From Camellia lanceoleosa (lineage: Eukaryota; Streptophyta; Magnoliopsida; Ericales; Theaceae), in NCBI GenBank assembly GCA_025200525.1, contig CM045758.1:2108001-2172000 (forward strand): 64,000 bases of DNA, read 5' to 3'. The first letter of the stretch is position 1; each line of letters opens with the position of its first letter. The notes beneath the pieces are model-generated. The model saw nothing but the letters and a program-made list of their open reading frames with translations, was not told the DNA's origin and did not search any database. Positions 37,714 to 47,653 of this stretch are shown piece by piece. A program made the translations under genes and the position numbers.

Positions 37714-38655
37714 GTTCGTAGATGCGAGAAATGTCAGAAATTTGCTCACCAGATCCACCAACCGGCGAGGGAATTGCTCTCCCTTACAAGTCCTTGGCCG
37801 TTCGCACTCTGGGGATTGGATATTGTTGGACCCCTCCTAGTTGCACCGGGCAATCGCAAGTTTTTCATCGCCGCCACCGACTATTTCACCAAGTGGGTGG
37901 AGGCCAAGCCACTGGCAACCATTAAGGAGAAGGACGTTAAGAAATTTGTTTGGCAAAATGTGATCACTCGCTTCGGTATACCCAGGGTGCTCATTTCAGA
38001 TAATGGCACTCAATTCGATGGGAAACTCTTTCGCGGATTTTGCGAAGAGCTGAAAATCGAGTTCTACAACTCAACGCCGGCCTATCCTCAGTCGAATGGT
38101 CAAGCAGAGGCCTCAAACAAGACTATTCTGGATGGGCTGAAGAAGCGGCTTGAGAAGGCCAAGGGAAAGTGGGCTGAAGAGCTTCCTAATGTGCTGTGGG
38201 CATACCGCACTACGCCAAGGCGATCGACGGGAGAGACACCATTCGCTTTGGCCTATGGTATGGAGGCCATCATCCCATTAGAAATTGGCATGCCAACCAT
38301 CCGCTCAGAAAGTTTCCAACCAGACCTGAACAATGAAGCCGTGGCATTAGAGCTGGATCTTGCTGAAGAAAGACGAGAGCGCGCATTAATCCACATAGCG
38401 GCCTATCAGCAGGAACTCTCAAAAAAATACAACAGGGCAGTGCACCCCAGGCTATTCAAGATTGGGGATTGGGTTTTAAGGAAAGTGCTTGGCAACACAG
38501 TGATCCCTGGCGAAGGAAAGCTCGGTGCAAATTGGGAAGGACCATACAAGGTGGTTGGACTTGCTGGCAATGGGGCATATCATCTGGAAGATTTAGATGG
38601 CAAGGCTGTCCCCCGACCATGGAATGCAGCCAATCTTAAGGTCTTTTACTTTTGA
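37714..38655 (+). pseudogene. gypsy integrase
   Basis: It continues in frame: RRCEKCQKFA completes the zinc-binding H2C2. The DDE core follows: DIVGPL (first Asp, about 37815), LISDNGTQF (second Asp, about 37999) and YPQSNGQAEASNK (Glu, about 38107). A C-terminal segment with NWEGPYKVVG and HLEDLDG ends at TGA 38653-38655. The core itself is open and intact. It would insert the cDNA into the genome. Confidence 0.94.
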
Positions 38656-38859
38656 AATGTAATTTGCTTATGTTGTTCAGCTTTTCTAGACCCCTAGCCC
38701 TTTGGCACTTGATGTAAAAGATAGCAATGTTTTCGTAATGAAAATTAGTCCTCTTCTCATTTGGTATTACGTTTGTCCAATGATATAACAAGACACAAGA
38801 AGCATTTATGGATGCCAGGGGCAGGAACCGACCTGAATGTGACCGGACTGTTTTCCTCA

Positions 38860-39260
38860 GAATGGGAGCAGACCGCACAAACAGTTTGCCTATGACATTA
38901 GGGCTGAGCTGGTTTTGCTTGCCCAGTTGGAATGTTGGCGGCATGACCAACCTAACTAAGACATTGGTGTTTTGCCCAATGCAGGAGCCGAGCTGATTTT
39001 GCTCGGCCCATTTAGCATATTGGTGTCCTGTCCAATATGAAAAACGAGCGGATTTTGCTCGGTGGAATTCACGGTATGGGTGTTTTGTCCAACCGATCAG
39101 TGGCCGAGCTGTCTTCGCTTGGCAGAATGGAAATGTTGGCAGTATAGCCGACTCACAAGGCGAGCCGATTTTTGCTCGGCCTCATCGACGTATTGGAATC
39201 TTATAATTTTGCGAACTTGCCCAAACCGAGCAGGTTTCGCTCGGCCGAATTCAATGTCAG
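38860..39260. repeat. array of imperfect GCCGAGC...GCTCGGC hairpins downstream of pol
   Basis: A 60-75 base unit recurs with drift. Its most constant part is CCGAGCTGATTTTGCTCGGC or a variant, a short inverted repeat with a 5-7 base loop. Clear copies are near 38990, 39042, 39103, 39162 and 39226. TTGGTGTTTTGCCCAAT-type sequence lies between several copies. Confidence 0.7.
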
Positions 39261-39595
39261 TTTGTAATTTTACAGGGGCCGAGCTGCCAGATCTGTTTGA
39301 GAGCGTTCTGGAAGATCCCACTTTGGCATATTGTGCAACTCTGCCGACCTGGCACTTGCGGTTTATAAACATTTGAACAAAGAAATTGGTACACATGCAA
39401 CCGAACAAAAGTAGACACTGAGCGAGCAAAAAGTTGAAATTTCATTGATAGAAGAAATTCGGTACAGAGGGTGGGGCATAGCCCGGTTACATGCCAAAAT
39501 AAAGCAAGGAAAAGAAGAAAACAAAAACTAAGGTAAATAAAACAGAAAAATCTTCAATCTAGAGCAAGGTTCTGTTCGGCCGTTTCTTCCGTCTG

Positions 39596-41703
39596 CTAGC
39601 CGGCGACGATTGTTTGCTCGGGCAGGTTTTCCTCGGCGTCGTCGGCCTCCACCGTAACAACCTCCCGATCAGTGACTTCTTCATTATCTGCATCTTGAGA
39701 TGCCACCGGTGAAGTCTGCTCGGTCTGTTGTGCGGCGGCGGCTTCCTCCTCAGTCTCCTTCCTTGCCTCTGCAATTAGTCGGTTCTATGCGGCGTTGGCA
39801 TATGCTTGCATATAGACCGGGATATATGCAGAGGGCGGATTGATGAACATGTCAGAATCCTGACCAAGGCCAACTTTTTCCACGGCGGCTTTCCAGCCGC
39901 ATTGGAAAAAAATGTCCTTGGTCGCCTGGACCTACTGCTCATAAGTCTTCTCGCCCTGAGCATATCCGCGGTCCTCTGCATTGTCAACCGCCTTGTCCAT
40001 GGCCGCTTTGTGCGCATCTCGAAGCTTCCTCAGCTCGGCGAGGTACCGAGCTTTGGTTGACTTCACGGCACGTTGCTTGTCAGCATCAGCTTGGTCAACT
40101 TTCTGCTGTAGTTCATCTCGCTCCGCCGCGATAGCCTCTTGCGCGGCCTTCAATTTTGATATTTCAGCCCTTTGGGCCTCATTTTCGGCAATGGCCTCAC
40201 GCAGATTCTGCCGCACTTTGATCATGCGGTCATGGGCAAGGTAGTTCTTCTGCGCGGCCTGCAAACAAATGCCAAACCGATTAGCATTCAGAAACCGAGC
40301 AAAAACCGAGCAAACAGTTGAAGCAAAAAAAACAAAAAAACAAAAAATGGAAGAACTTACCAACACGATTGATTTTGCCGCCGAGCGGAGAACCTTCAGG
40401 TCCGACAGCTCGTCATGCCTCTTCATGTCGGCTGGAAGGATTAGCCCCTTGGTCATGTTGAAGCCAAGGGAGTAATCCTTATCAGCAGATCGAATCTCTA
40501 AACGGGTCACCGTTATTGAACTCGGGCGCCCAGACTGGGGGGGTGGCAGGGCCCTTGCCCTTGGATTTGCGCGAGTGGTCGCTTTCGGTGCAGTCTGCGG
40601 CTCAGTTGAACCAACCTCGGTTGAGTCTTCGCCAATGAGGCTCGATCGCTTTGTCTTTCCTTGGCCTTTTCTTTTGGCCGCCAAATTGTTGTTCGGCCGA
40701 AAGGCTTACTCGCCTTCCTTTGTTGTTCGGGGGTGAAGGGAGTTCCCCCGGTCGCCTCTAGGGGTTGGGACTCCCCCTCCTCTCCAGTGATCATGGACTT
40801 AATGGCCCTGATTTTTGCCATTTCTTGCTCCGCGGTAAGTGGAACGAGTCTGATCGGTGGAAGAGTTGGGTCTGGTTCTGGGGATGGAGCGCGCAGAAAG
40901 TCGGTCACGCGGCTTTTGTGCGGTGCCTGGTAGTGATATGTTTGTTCAAAATCGAGCAGTTTTGATGTTTCTCTCTCCTCGGCTGGTTGACGGAGGAGAG
41001 CTCGGATGGCTTCTCGGTCGGCCTGATGGTAGTCAGCTGCCAAGTGTCTATCTGTAAGAAGAAGGCAAATGTTAGATCGGCGAAGATGACAAAAAAGAAA
41101 TGCAGAGAGAAGATATACGTGGTAGGGCTACTCACCAAAGATGGTCAAGTCTTTCCTAATGTACCAAACCGGTATGGGGGTCCTCGTAATTACCGGACAC
41201 CCAGAGGAAGTCGTCATCGTTGGCTTCTTTGTCTGGGTTGCCTTCGATGAGTTTTGCTTGGCCCTTCTTGACTTTGAGGTACCAGCAAAACCCACCCTTA
41301 TTTTTACTAAGGTTGTATTGGTGGAAAATTTCTGCGGTCGAGATTGAGACCGAGCCTTGATTCGGCTAAACGCGCTTATTATCTTGAACGTGTTGGTGGA
41401 AACTTGGCTCGGGCAAAGCCTTGTCTGCCTCAAAAATTCGCAGAGCAAGGGTTGGACCGGGAAGCGGACGCCTCCCTCTACTATGGAAACGACCGTGAAG
41501 GGGCACCGGTCTAAGTCCCCCCACGGTGTATCTCCCTTCTTAGCGAGCTCTAAGACGACGTCATTGGGGACGTTGTACTCCCTACGGAACTCGGTCATTG
41601 CACCGGGCGTGCTAATCATGAACCGGTACTTCCTCATTTATGTTGGTCTTGTTCGGTTTTGTATCTCGGTCAAAAACGTTGGTGTGTTTACTCGGACTTT
41701 GAG
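39596..41703 (-). pseudogene. antisense spliced gene of the gypsy element (gypsy-type transposon protein family), broken
   Basis: Opposite to gag-pol, three coding exons can be read: 41637-41136, 41051-40361 and 40258-39596. The introns, 41135-41052 (84 bases) and 40360-40259 (102 bases), have GTGAGT/TTCTTACAG and GTAAGT/TTGTTTGCAG ends. The first exon resembles the plant 'putative gypsy type transposon' domain (EFRREYNVPNDVV, EGGVRFPVQPLL, STNTFKIISAFSRI). The second has LLDFEQTYHY and a Pro/Ser-rich part. The third is a long coiled coil (QRAEISKLKAAQEAIAAERD) with an acidic tail. Breaks: compensating frameshifts between about 41350 and 41160, a frameshift near 40690, and TAG codons at 39932-39934 and 39785-39787. 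Function unknown. Confidence 0.8.
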
Positions 41704-42715
41704 CTGCACCAGTTATAATGCTGGACTGGCTTGGTCGGTCCTATTTGTTCTGCATGTTGAAAAATAAGGCCAAGGGTTAGCACGGCAGATATTGTGCGGC
41801 TCCTAATGGAAATAGTTCAGGGAAGGATTTGGTGTTTTGACCGACAAGTCTCAGCTCGATTTAACTACATGTGTTCCTAAGCCTCCTATTCCGGTTCTAG
41901 CTCGGTTAAGGCTACATGCAGGATCTAGTTGATCCTTCAGCTCGGTCAAGGTTGCGGGCGGGGGTTTCATAGTTGTAGTTCAGTCCACTCTACTCACCGA
42001 TCTAATGGGGTATTCAGCTCGGTTGCAGCTTCAGCGGGGAGCCACAAACAAATTTTTGCTCGGTTATTGTTTTACCTACGGATCAAAATGAGCATTTAGC
42101 TCGGCCCAACCCAGATTCAAACTGTTCCTCCCATAAACAGGACGAACCAATTCGAACCCAGGAAGAACAAGGGGCACGAAGGCCCCATCCTTTCCCAATG
42201 TTTCCGTTTGCCCTAGGGTGTGTATGTTCTAAACAAAGAGAGGGGGCACGAGTAGTCACAAACAAGAATACGAAGAACAGTGGAGCAGAAATGAAGAACA
42301 TGCTTGAAGAACTTGAGAATGGAAACTGAAAATGCAATGAGGGAGAAGAAAAACTTACCAAAAAATGAAGATGAGCCTCACGAGCTTGACTGCAACGGTG
42401 AGAATGGCAGAAAGGAACGTGGGGAATGGGAGCTCAGAGACAGTGATGGCAGAGAGGGCTAGGGTTTTTGGAGCTTGAGTAGAAAATGAGGAGTGAAGGG
42501 TTAAAACCCTTCGAATGGCGTTTAAGAATGGGTGGGAAACCCAAACGGCTGCGCCGTTTGAATTATGCGCGTGCAGGGCAGCTGGATGCACGACCCAATA
42601 ACGCGAAGCCACGTGGCCCTGAAAAGCGGTGTCGATCTGGCCAGACGACCTTTGATGGATCATGGAGGTAATGGCCGGCCAATTGAGACAGCTCGGCGAC
42701 TGATGTGTCTCCAAT
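41704..42715 (-). promoter_or_regulatory. leader exon, 5' intron and promoter region of the antisense gene
   Basis: On the minus strand a leader exon ends at 42359 with a GTAAGT donor (42358 on). The likely acceptor is TGCAG at 41708-41704, so a ~655-base intron would precede the ATG exon. The leader contains AAACCCTA (42467-42460), the telo-box typical of plant 5' leaders of translation-related genes, and a pyrimidine-rich stretch. The start site is not determinable. Confidence 0.5.
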
Positions 42716-42849
42716 TACGCTCGGCTTGGTAGTGGCGCAACTGAACCGTGGCTTGGCGGCAGACATGCCCCCAATCAAGCTCGGCCTAGCCGGGGCGCAA
42801 CTCGACCTTAGCTCAAATACAGTGGTAAACCCAGTCACGATAGCTCGGA

Positions 42850-42866
42850 TGGGTTTAAGGGGCAAT
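42850..42866 (+). other. gypsy polypurine tract region
   Basis: GGGTTTAAGGGGCAAT lies directly before the 3' LTR, the place where plus-strand priming occurs. Confidence 0.65.
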
Positions 42867-43777
42867 TGAGAGGGAAGATTTGCATCGGGTAGTACGGCCG
42901 AGTTGGTGCAACGTCAGACTTGACGGACTACCTAACGCCGAGCAAAGTCCTCCACTGGCTCGGCCTGACTTGCACGGTCAGAAATGTTGACCGGACTGGC
43001 ATGCTCTTGCCCGGCCATGCTGTGTTTGCACGTGTCGGACGGAGCTTAAGTTTGCGGATGATGACCGAGTTAGGAGGTGGCCCGAGCTACACCTCAGGTG
43101 CGATCAGGGCCGGTATGCCCCGAACTGATCAACCAATAAAGACGGCTTCGTGTAACCGAGATTGGAGATGGAACGGTTGGGGGCCGGTATGCCTCGCCAC
43201 CGGTTGATCATGATGAACCGATCAAGGATAGCTCGGCCGAGGTAGTCGGGCTTTCGCCTGATCCTAAGTCACAGGTCGGTGACACATAGCACGGTTAAGT
43301 GCGTGTGATGGCAATTTCCCATAAGTGCTAGGCCGGTCGTGGTACCCCGGTTGGGTGTGCCACCTAGGCCAATAGCGTGAGGGAGAGGACATCTGCTCCA
43401 CGTACACCTCAATACCGTTGGACAGTTCTGTGTGTACTGGTGGAAGGACAAAACCTTTACATGCGTAAGGTGGTGAGACGCGCACACTGCCACCTGTCCA
43501 GGGAAGGACAGCAGAGGTAGTGCGCGCACAATCTTGAGGCTGCATGGCCAGCCTAGAAATAGGGAGAAAGGCGAACGTTGGAGGTATGGAATTCACTCTC
43601 ACTCTCACTCTCTTCTCATAGTCTTCTTCCTTAGAGAACTGACTTGATCGTCGGAGGGTCTTTCCGGCACACCACCGCCGGCCAGCTCACCATTTTTGTG
43701 TTGCAGAGATTGACGCCGTCACCAGAAGCTTAACGTTCAAGGCGTACGGAGAGCAAAAGATATTTCGCCCCCGTACA
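42867..43777 (+). repeat. gypsy 3' LTR (911 bp)
   Basis: Same length and ends as the 5' LTR. About 25 differences by hand count (2-3 percent). Confidence 0.96.
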
Positions 43778-46184
43778 TGATCTAAGCACCGAAAACCTTT
43801 AACAGAAGGATGATAACTAATGAAAACACACGGGATAGACCTAGGAGCAAGTTCATGAGAAGTGTAGGGCCTGAGCCACGGAAAACATCAACAACCAAAG
43901 CTCTTAAAGGAGGCAAAATCTGGTGGCTTATGATATAATTTTTCAAAAGAAGTTTGTTGACATAAGGAAGAACTAGGTAACCTATTAGGGATGGTTTGAG
44001 ATGTTTTAAATAAGTGTACTTTTTGACTTTTTATGAAATATGGGTTGGGTTTGAAGTGATGTAGTAGATAGGTGATGTGACTTAAATGAGATGATATGAC
44101 TTAAATAAGATAGTGACTTTTTGACTTTTTTAGTATATGCCAAACAAGGCCTTAATAAGGAACACGGAAGTGGCAAGAGTGTCCAACCAAAAAGAGAGAG
44201 GCAAGCCAGATTGATGAAGTAATGCAATGGTAGTGGTCATAATATGACGATGCTTTCTTTCAGCCACTCTATTTTGAGGAGGAGTGTGAGAACAAGACAC
44301 CTGAGGATGCCATGAGATTAAAGATATTGCTCAAACTGATTTCCTGTATATTCACCTCCCCCATCTGTGCGAAACACTTTCAGGGTGGTGGAAAATTGAT
44401 TTTCAACAAAACTTTTACATTGTTTAAAACGTGAGAAGACTTCACTTTTATAGGAAAGAGGATATACCCAAGAAAACTTACTAAAGTCATCCACAAACAA
44501 CAAATAGTATTTGAAACCAGAAGTAGAAGAAGAAAAGGGACCCCAAACATCACTATGGATGAGGGATAATGGTCAATTAACAGTGGAATTGGACAATGTA
44601 AATGGAAGTCTGTGGCTCTTTGCTACAGCGCAATGAGGACAGACATGGTTATTACATTTACTAGAAACAGGCAAGTGAAAATTATTCAAAACAAAGTTCA
44701 GTTTGTGTGAAGAGGGATGCCCTAGCCTCTGGTGCCAAGTAGTAGATGACACAGGTGCAGCAAGCGCAGCAGGAGAAACAGGCCTAGATAGAGTGGAAGG
44801 TAACTGATAAAGGCCCTGACTGTAAAGACCTTTATACAACGGAATCTTTGAATGCTTGTCTTGAACAACAAAAGAAGTATCATCAAATGTGATAGAGCAA
44901 TTGTTATCAGCAGTCAATTAATGAACGGATAAAAGATTGGAAGAGATAGATGGAGCATGAAGCATGTTGCAAAGTCTGAAAAGGAATGAGGGAGTAGGAA
45001 GAATACCTTGGCCGGTGTGCATAATGGGAACAGATGAGCCATTACCAACAATGACAGAATCTGAGCCATAATACGGACTATATTGTTGTAGATTAGAAAG
45101 GTCATTGGTAACATGTGTAGTTGCAGTAGAGTCAACATACCAATTAGCAGGTGGAGCAGGGGAAGAAAGAGACTGGGATGTCACATAAGCAGTAGGAAAT
45201 GGAGAAGATGGAGAAGAGGACGATGAAGAGGACTGATAGGAAGCATCCATACGAAACCAACAGTCAAGAGCCGCGTGATTAGGTTTGCCACAAATCTGGC
45301 AAAATAGTGATGAACCACCAAATGAGGAAGGTGAAGAAGATGAAGCATGTGGAAATTGTCTGCCTGTGTGATATGATTTGCTTCCTCTTCTACGATTTCC
45401 ACGAAACCGTCCTCTTCTGGAAAAATTATTCCCTTGGTGATAGGAATTTGAATTGCTTCGAAAATTAGAAGAAGACTGATTATTGAACCGAGATTGATTT
45501 GAATCTCTTGTAGTAGAATAAGCCACAGTGAGATCTGATATAGAATCTTTGGATTCAGATTCAACATGTAAAGCCTCTGAGCAGAGTAATGCGGCAAGTT
45601 CCTCCATAGCTATAGCCTCAGATCTAGCTCGAACAGTGGTCTTAAGAGCATTGAACTCAGCAGGAAGTCCATTTAAAGTGATAAGAACGAGATCTTTGTC
45701 ATCAATAGGAGATCCGGCAACTGAAATGTTCTTGATCTGCTGCAGATATTCATCCATCGAAGAAGATTTCTTTGAGATATTGTTAAGTTTGTTCTTTAAC
45801 TGGTGAATGTGAGATCGAGAGAGAGGTGGATTTTTTAGCAAGAAGAGACCAAACTTCATTGCAAGTCACACATTGAAACACAGATGTGAAAACCGCAAGT
45901 GTTAAAGTTGCAGTAATGCAACTGAGGAGATGTGAATCGATCAATTTCCATGTCAAGACTTCTGGATTTGTCACAGTCTTGCCAAAAGAATCAACCACAG
46001 TTAAAGATGGACAGACAGATGATCCATCAACATAGCTCAAGAGATTTGTTGCTCTTAAGATGTTTTGGAATTGATTTTTCCAAACAATGTAATTTGTGGT
46101 ATCTAACTTGACTGTAACAAAGGAGTTCAAGTTAGAAATCAGAAGAGTAAGATTCGGCGGAAGAGATGAAGATAAGGACTCCAT
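43778..46184 (-). pseudogene. copia gag, protease and integrase (broken)
   Basis: Reading the minus strand from ATG 46184: the gag N-terminus has KLDTTNYIVWKNQF, then a frameshift near 45850. The rest of gag is STSMDEYL-like with SGSPIDDKDLVL, followed by a zinc knuckle CQICGKPNHAALDC (CX2CX4HX4C) near 45300 and a protease motif WYVDSTATTH, where the usual DSGA has Thr. A TAA near 44918 interrupts before the pre-integrase WHQRLGHPSS. Then come a TGA, and the integrase core with LLFVDDFSKF, FRTDGGGEY and, after a one-base frameshift, NRVAERKH. The C-terminal part is interrupted by the MITE at 43988-44151 and ends as KGFRCLD at the gypsy junction. Confidence 0.9.
43988..44151. mobile_element. 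Tourist-like MITE inside the copia integrase
   Basis: 164 bases with inverted ends: GGGATGGTTTGAG on the left, and GGCCTTGTTTGGC read inward from the right. It is flanked by TTA at 43985-43987 and 44152-44154, the target duplication of PIF/Harbinger elements. Removing it together with one TTA joins the copia reading frame without a gap (FLI to NRLPSSS). Confidence 0.9.
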
Positions 46185-46232
46185 GGTAGCTATTGAAGGA
46201 CCTTCACAAGATCTATGCTCGTTAGAGCTATA

Positions 46233-46244
46233 GCTCTGATACCA
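46233..46244 (-). other. copia primer-binding site (tRNA-iMet)
   Basis: On the minus strand it reads TGGTATCAGAGC, complementary to the 3' end of plant initiator tRNA-Met. It touches the 5' LTR with no gap. Confidence 0.95.
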
Positions 46245-46516
46245 TAAAGCAAAACTAAAAAAGAATAAGTATTTCTTTATTGATCACATTACCCATAGTA
46301 CAGAGTGTATATTTATATCTTATTCAAGATATGACATACACCTAAGCTATATCTAACTATTGAACCAATTCTGTAACTAAACCACTAACCATCTACAGTT
46401 GTAACAACTTTACATGAAATATTATATGCTACTCCTCAACCTTATCAGATGATGCACATGATCTAGAACCATCCACTGTCTCCTGCTTTTGCTCTATTAG
46501 AGTGTGATTTTCATCA
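46245..46516 (-). repeat. copia 5' LTR
   Basis: 272 bases, paired with 29589-29848. It begins TGATGAAAATCAC on the minus strand and is followed on the plus strand by the TGTTT duplication (46517-46521). Confidence 0.94.
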
Positions 46517-46521
46517 TGTTT

Positions 46522-47653
46522 AGTGCAAATTTATTTGGCAGAGTTGGAAAGGCCGAATTTATTCAGTCCATGTTTTTTTATTTAATTCAAATGAATTTAG
46601 TTGCACTGAATCTATTCCAACTTTTTGTGTTTTCTTGGTGAATTTAAGACCTTGAAAGGGAGGAATTTTATATTTTTGGTATTAAAGAGGCTACTTCCAT
46701 TATGTCTTTTGATTAGTTGTATCCCTATGCTCTCATCTCTCCCAATATTAGCTTAAAAAGTCAATCCTGTTACACATTTATAAACTTGAAGCCCCCAAAA
46801 CCTTTCATTTCAAACTTGTAATTTGAACCTCAATAAAAATCATGATCTAACCATAGAGATTAAAACTATGCCAAAACATGATCCATGGAGGATTAGGGTC
46901 ACATTAGCTAAATATATCCACATTCAAATAAATAATAATAAAACATGAGATACATAAAAGCATTACTATGTAATAATCTAACTTTCAAAGACCCATACTA
47001 TAGCCCAAATGGTCTCTTGAGATGGCACTTGGTGTGAAGTCTCACGTTTAAGTCTATTGAGAGGCATCAGTCTACGTAGTAATCTAACTATTAACTTGGT
47101 GCGAAGTTTCACGTTTAAGTCTATAGAGAGGCATCAGTCTATGTGGTAATCTAACTATTACCTTGCTAACATCTTACCAACATAAACATAATAATAATCT
47201 AAATATTACCTTGCTAACATCTATAGAGAGGCATCAGTCAAGTGATTTACTGATCTACCATGACTCGACAGCATAAAAGTAATAGTTTAACAAATTTCAC
47301 TAGAAAGGGCAATATAATCAGCAGAAACATTCATTCTGTCCATCCCGCCTCAGATTAGCTATATGGCCAAACTATGTATGAGATAATATTTCTTTTTATC
47401 ATTTTATTCTCCTCGTTCTTGATCAGCTTCTAACTAGGCTCCTACACCTCCCTAATATAAATGCAGCAATCATCCTCCATGGTCATTCAATATAGTTCAC
47501 TACACAATTTGCAACAGTAAAACAGAAACACGAGGCTTCAATATATTATTGCCTTGCTTTGCTGACAAACACTTGTAAGTATACTGTATAGTAAACTAGA
47601 TGTGTACGGGAATTTGATTGAGAGGAGTGAAGGCTTGCTTTCAGCAATGTTCA
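46522..47653. other. spacer between the copia element and the metallophosphoesterase gene
   Basis: No gene is recognised. The left part is continuous with the sequence left of 29584 once the copia element is removed. It contains the tandem repeat at 47028-47239 and presumably the 3' UTR of the minus-strand gene at its right edge. Confidence 0.5.
47028..47239 (+). repeat. 67-base tandem repeat
   Basis: Units start at 47028 and 47095 (CTTGGTG.GAAGT.TCACGTTTAAGTCTAT, then GAGAGGCATCAGTCTA). A partial third unit at 47198-47239 repeats ATTACCTTGCTAACATCTAT and GAGAGGCATCAGTC. Confidence 0.85.

Larger units (their letters stand above)
31820..43777 (+). mobile_element. Ty3/gypsy LTR retrotransposon, Tat type, complete but decayed, nested in the copia element
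   Basis: It is 11,958 bases long with two 911-base LTRs (31820-32730 and 42867-43777) that differ at about 25 positions by hand count, almost all transitions. The order is gag, aspartic protease, reverse transcriptase, RNase H, a second archaeal-type RNase H, integrase, then about 4.2 kb of extra sequence with an antisense gene before the 3' LTR. The dual RNase H and the antisense gene point to the Tat lineage. The flanks are GGATT (31815-31819) and TGATC (43778-43782); both are one change from GGATC, which is also what the interrupted copia frame predicts. It inserted between the integrase and reverse transcriptase of the copia element. Confidence 0.95.
29589..46516 (-). mobile_element. Ty1/copia LTR retrotransposon, split by a gypsy element and a MITE
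   Basis: The element lies on the minus strand. The 5' LTR is at 46245-46516 and the 3' LTR at 29589-29848. A tRNA-iMet-type primer site touches the 5' LTR, and a TGTTT duplication flanks the whole. Subtracting the nested gypsy element leaves about 5 kb, typical of a compact copia element (Ale/Retrofit-like in size; lineage is inference). Domain order gag, protease, integrase, reverse transcriptase, RNase H confirms copia. The gene carries frameshifts and nonsense codons, so this copy is dead. The LTRs differ by about a dozen substitutions plus several indels. Confidence 0.93.

Noticed and set aside
47010..47240. CRISPR-like spaced repeats
   Set aside because: Plant nuclear DNA; the units are adjacent tandem repeats without unique spacers of constant length.
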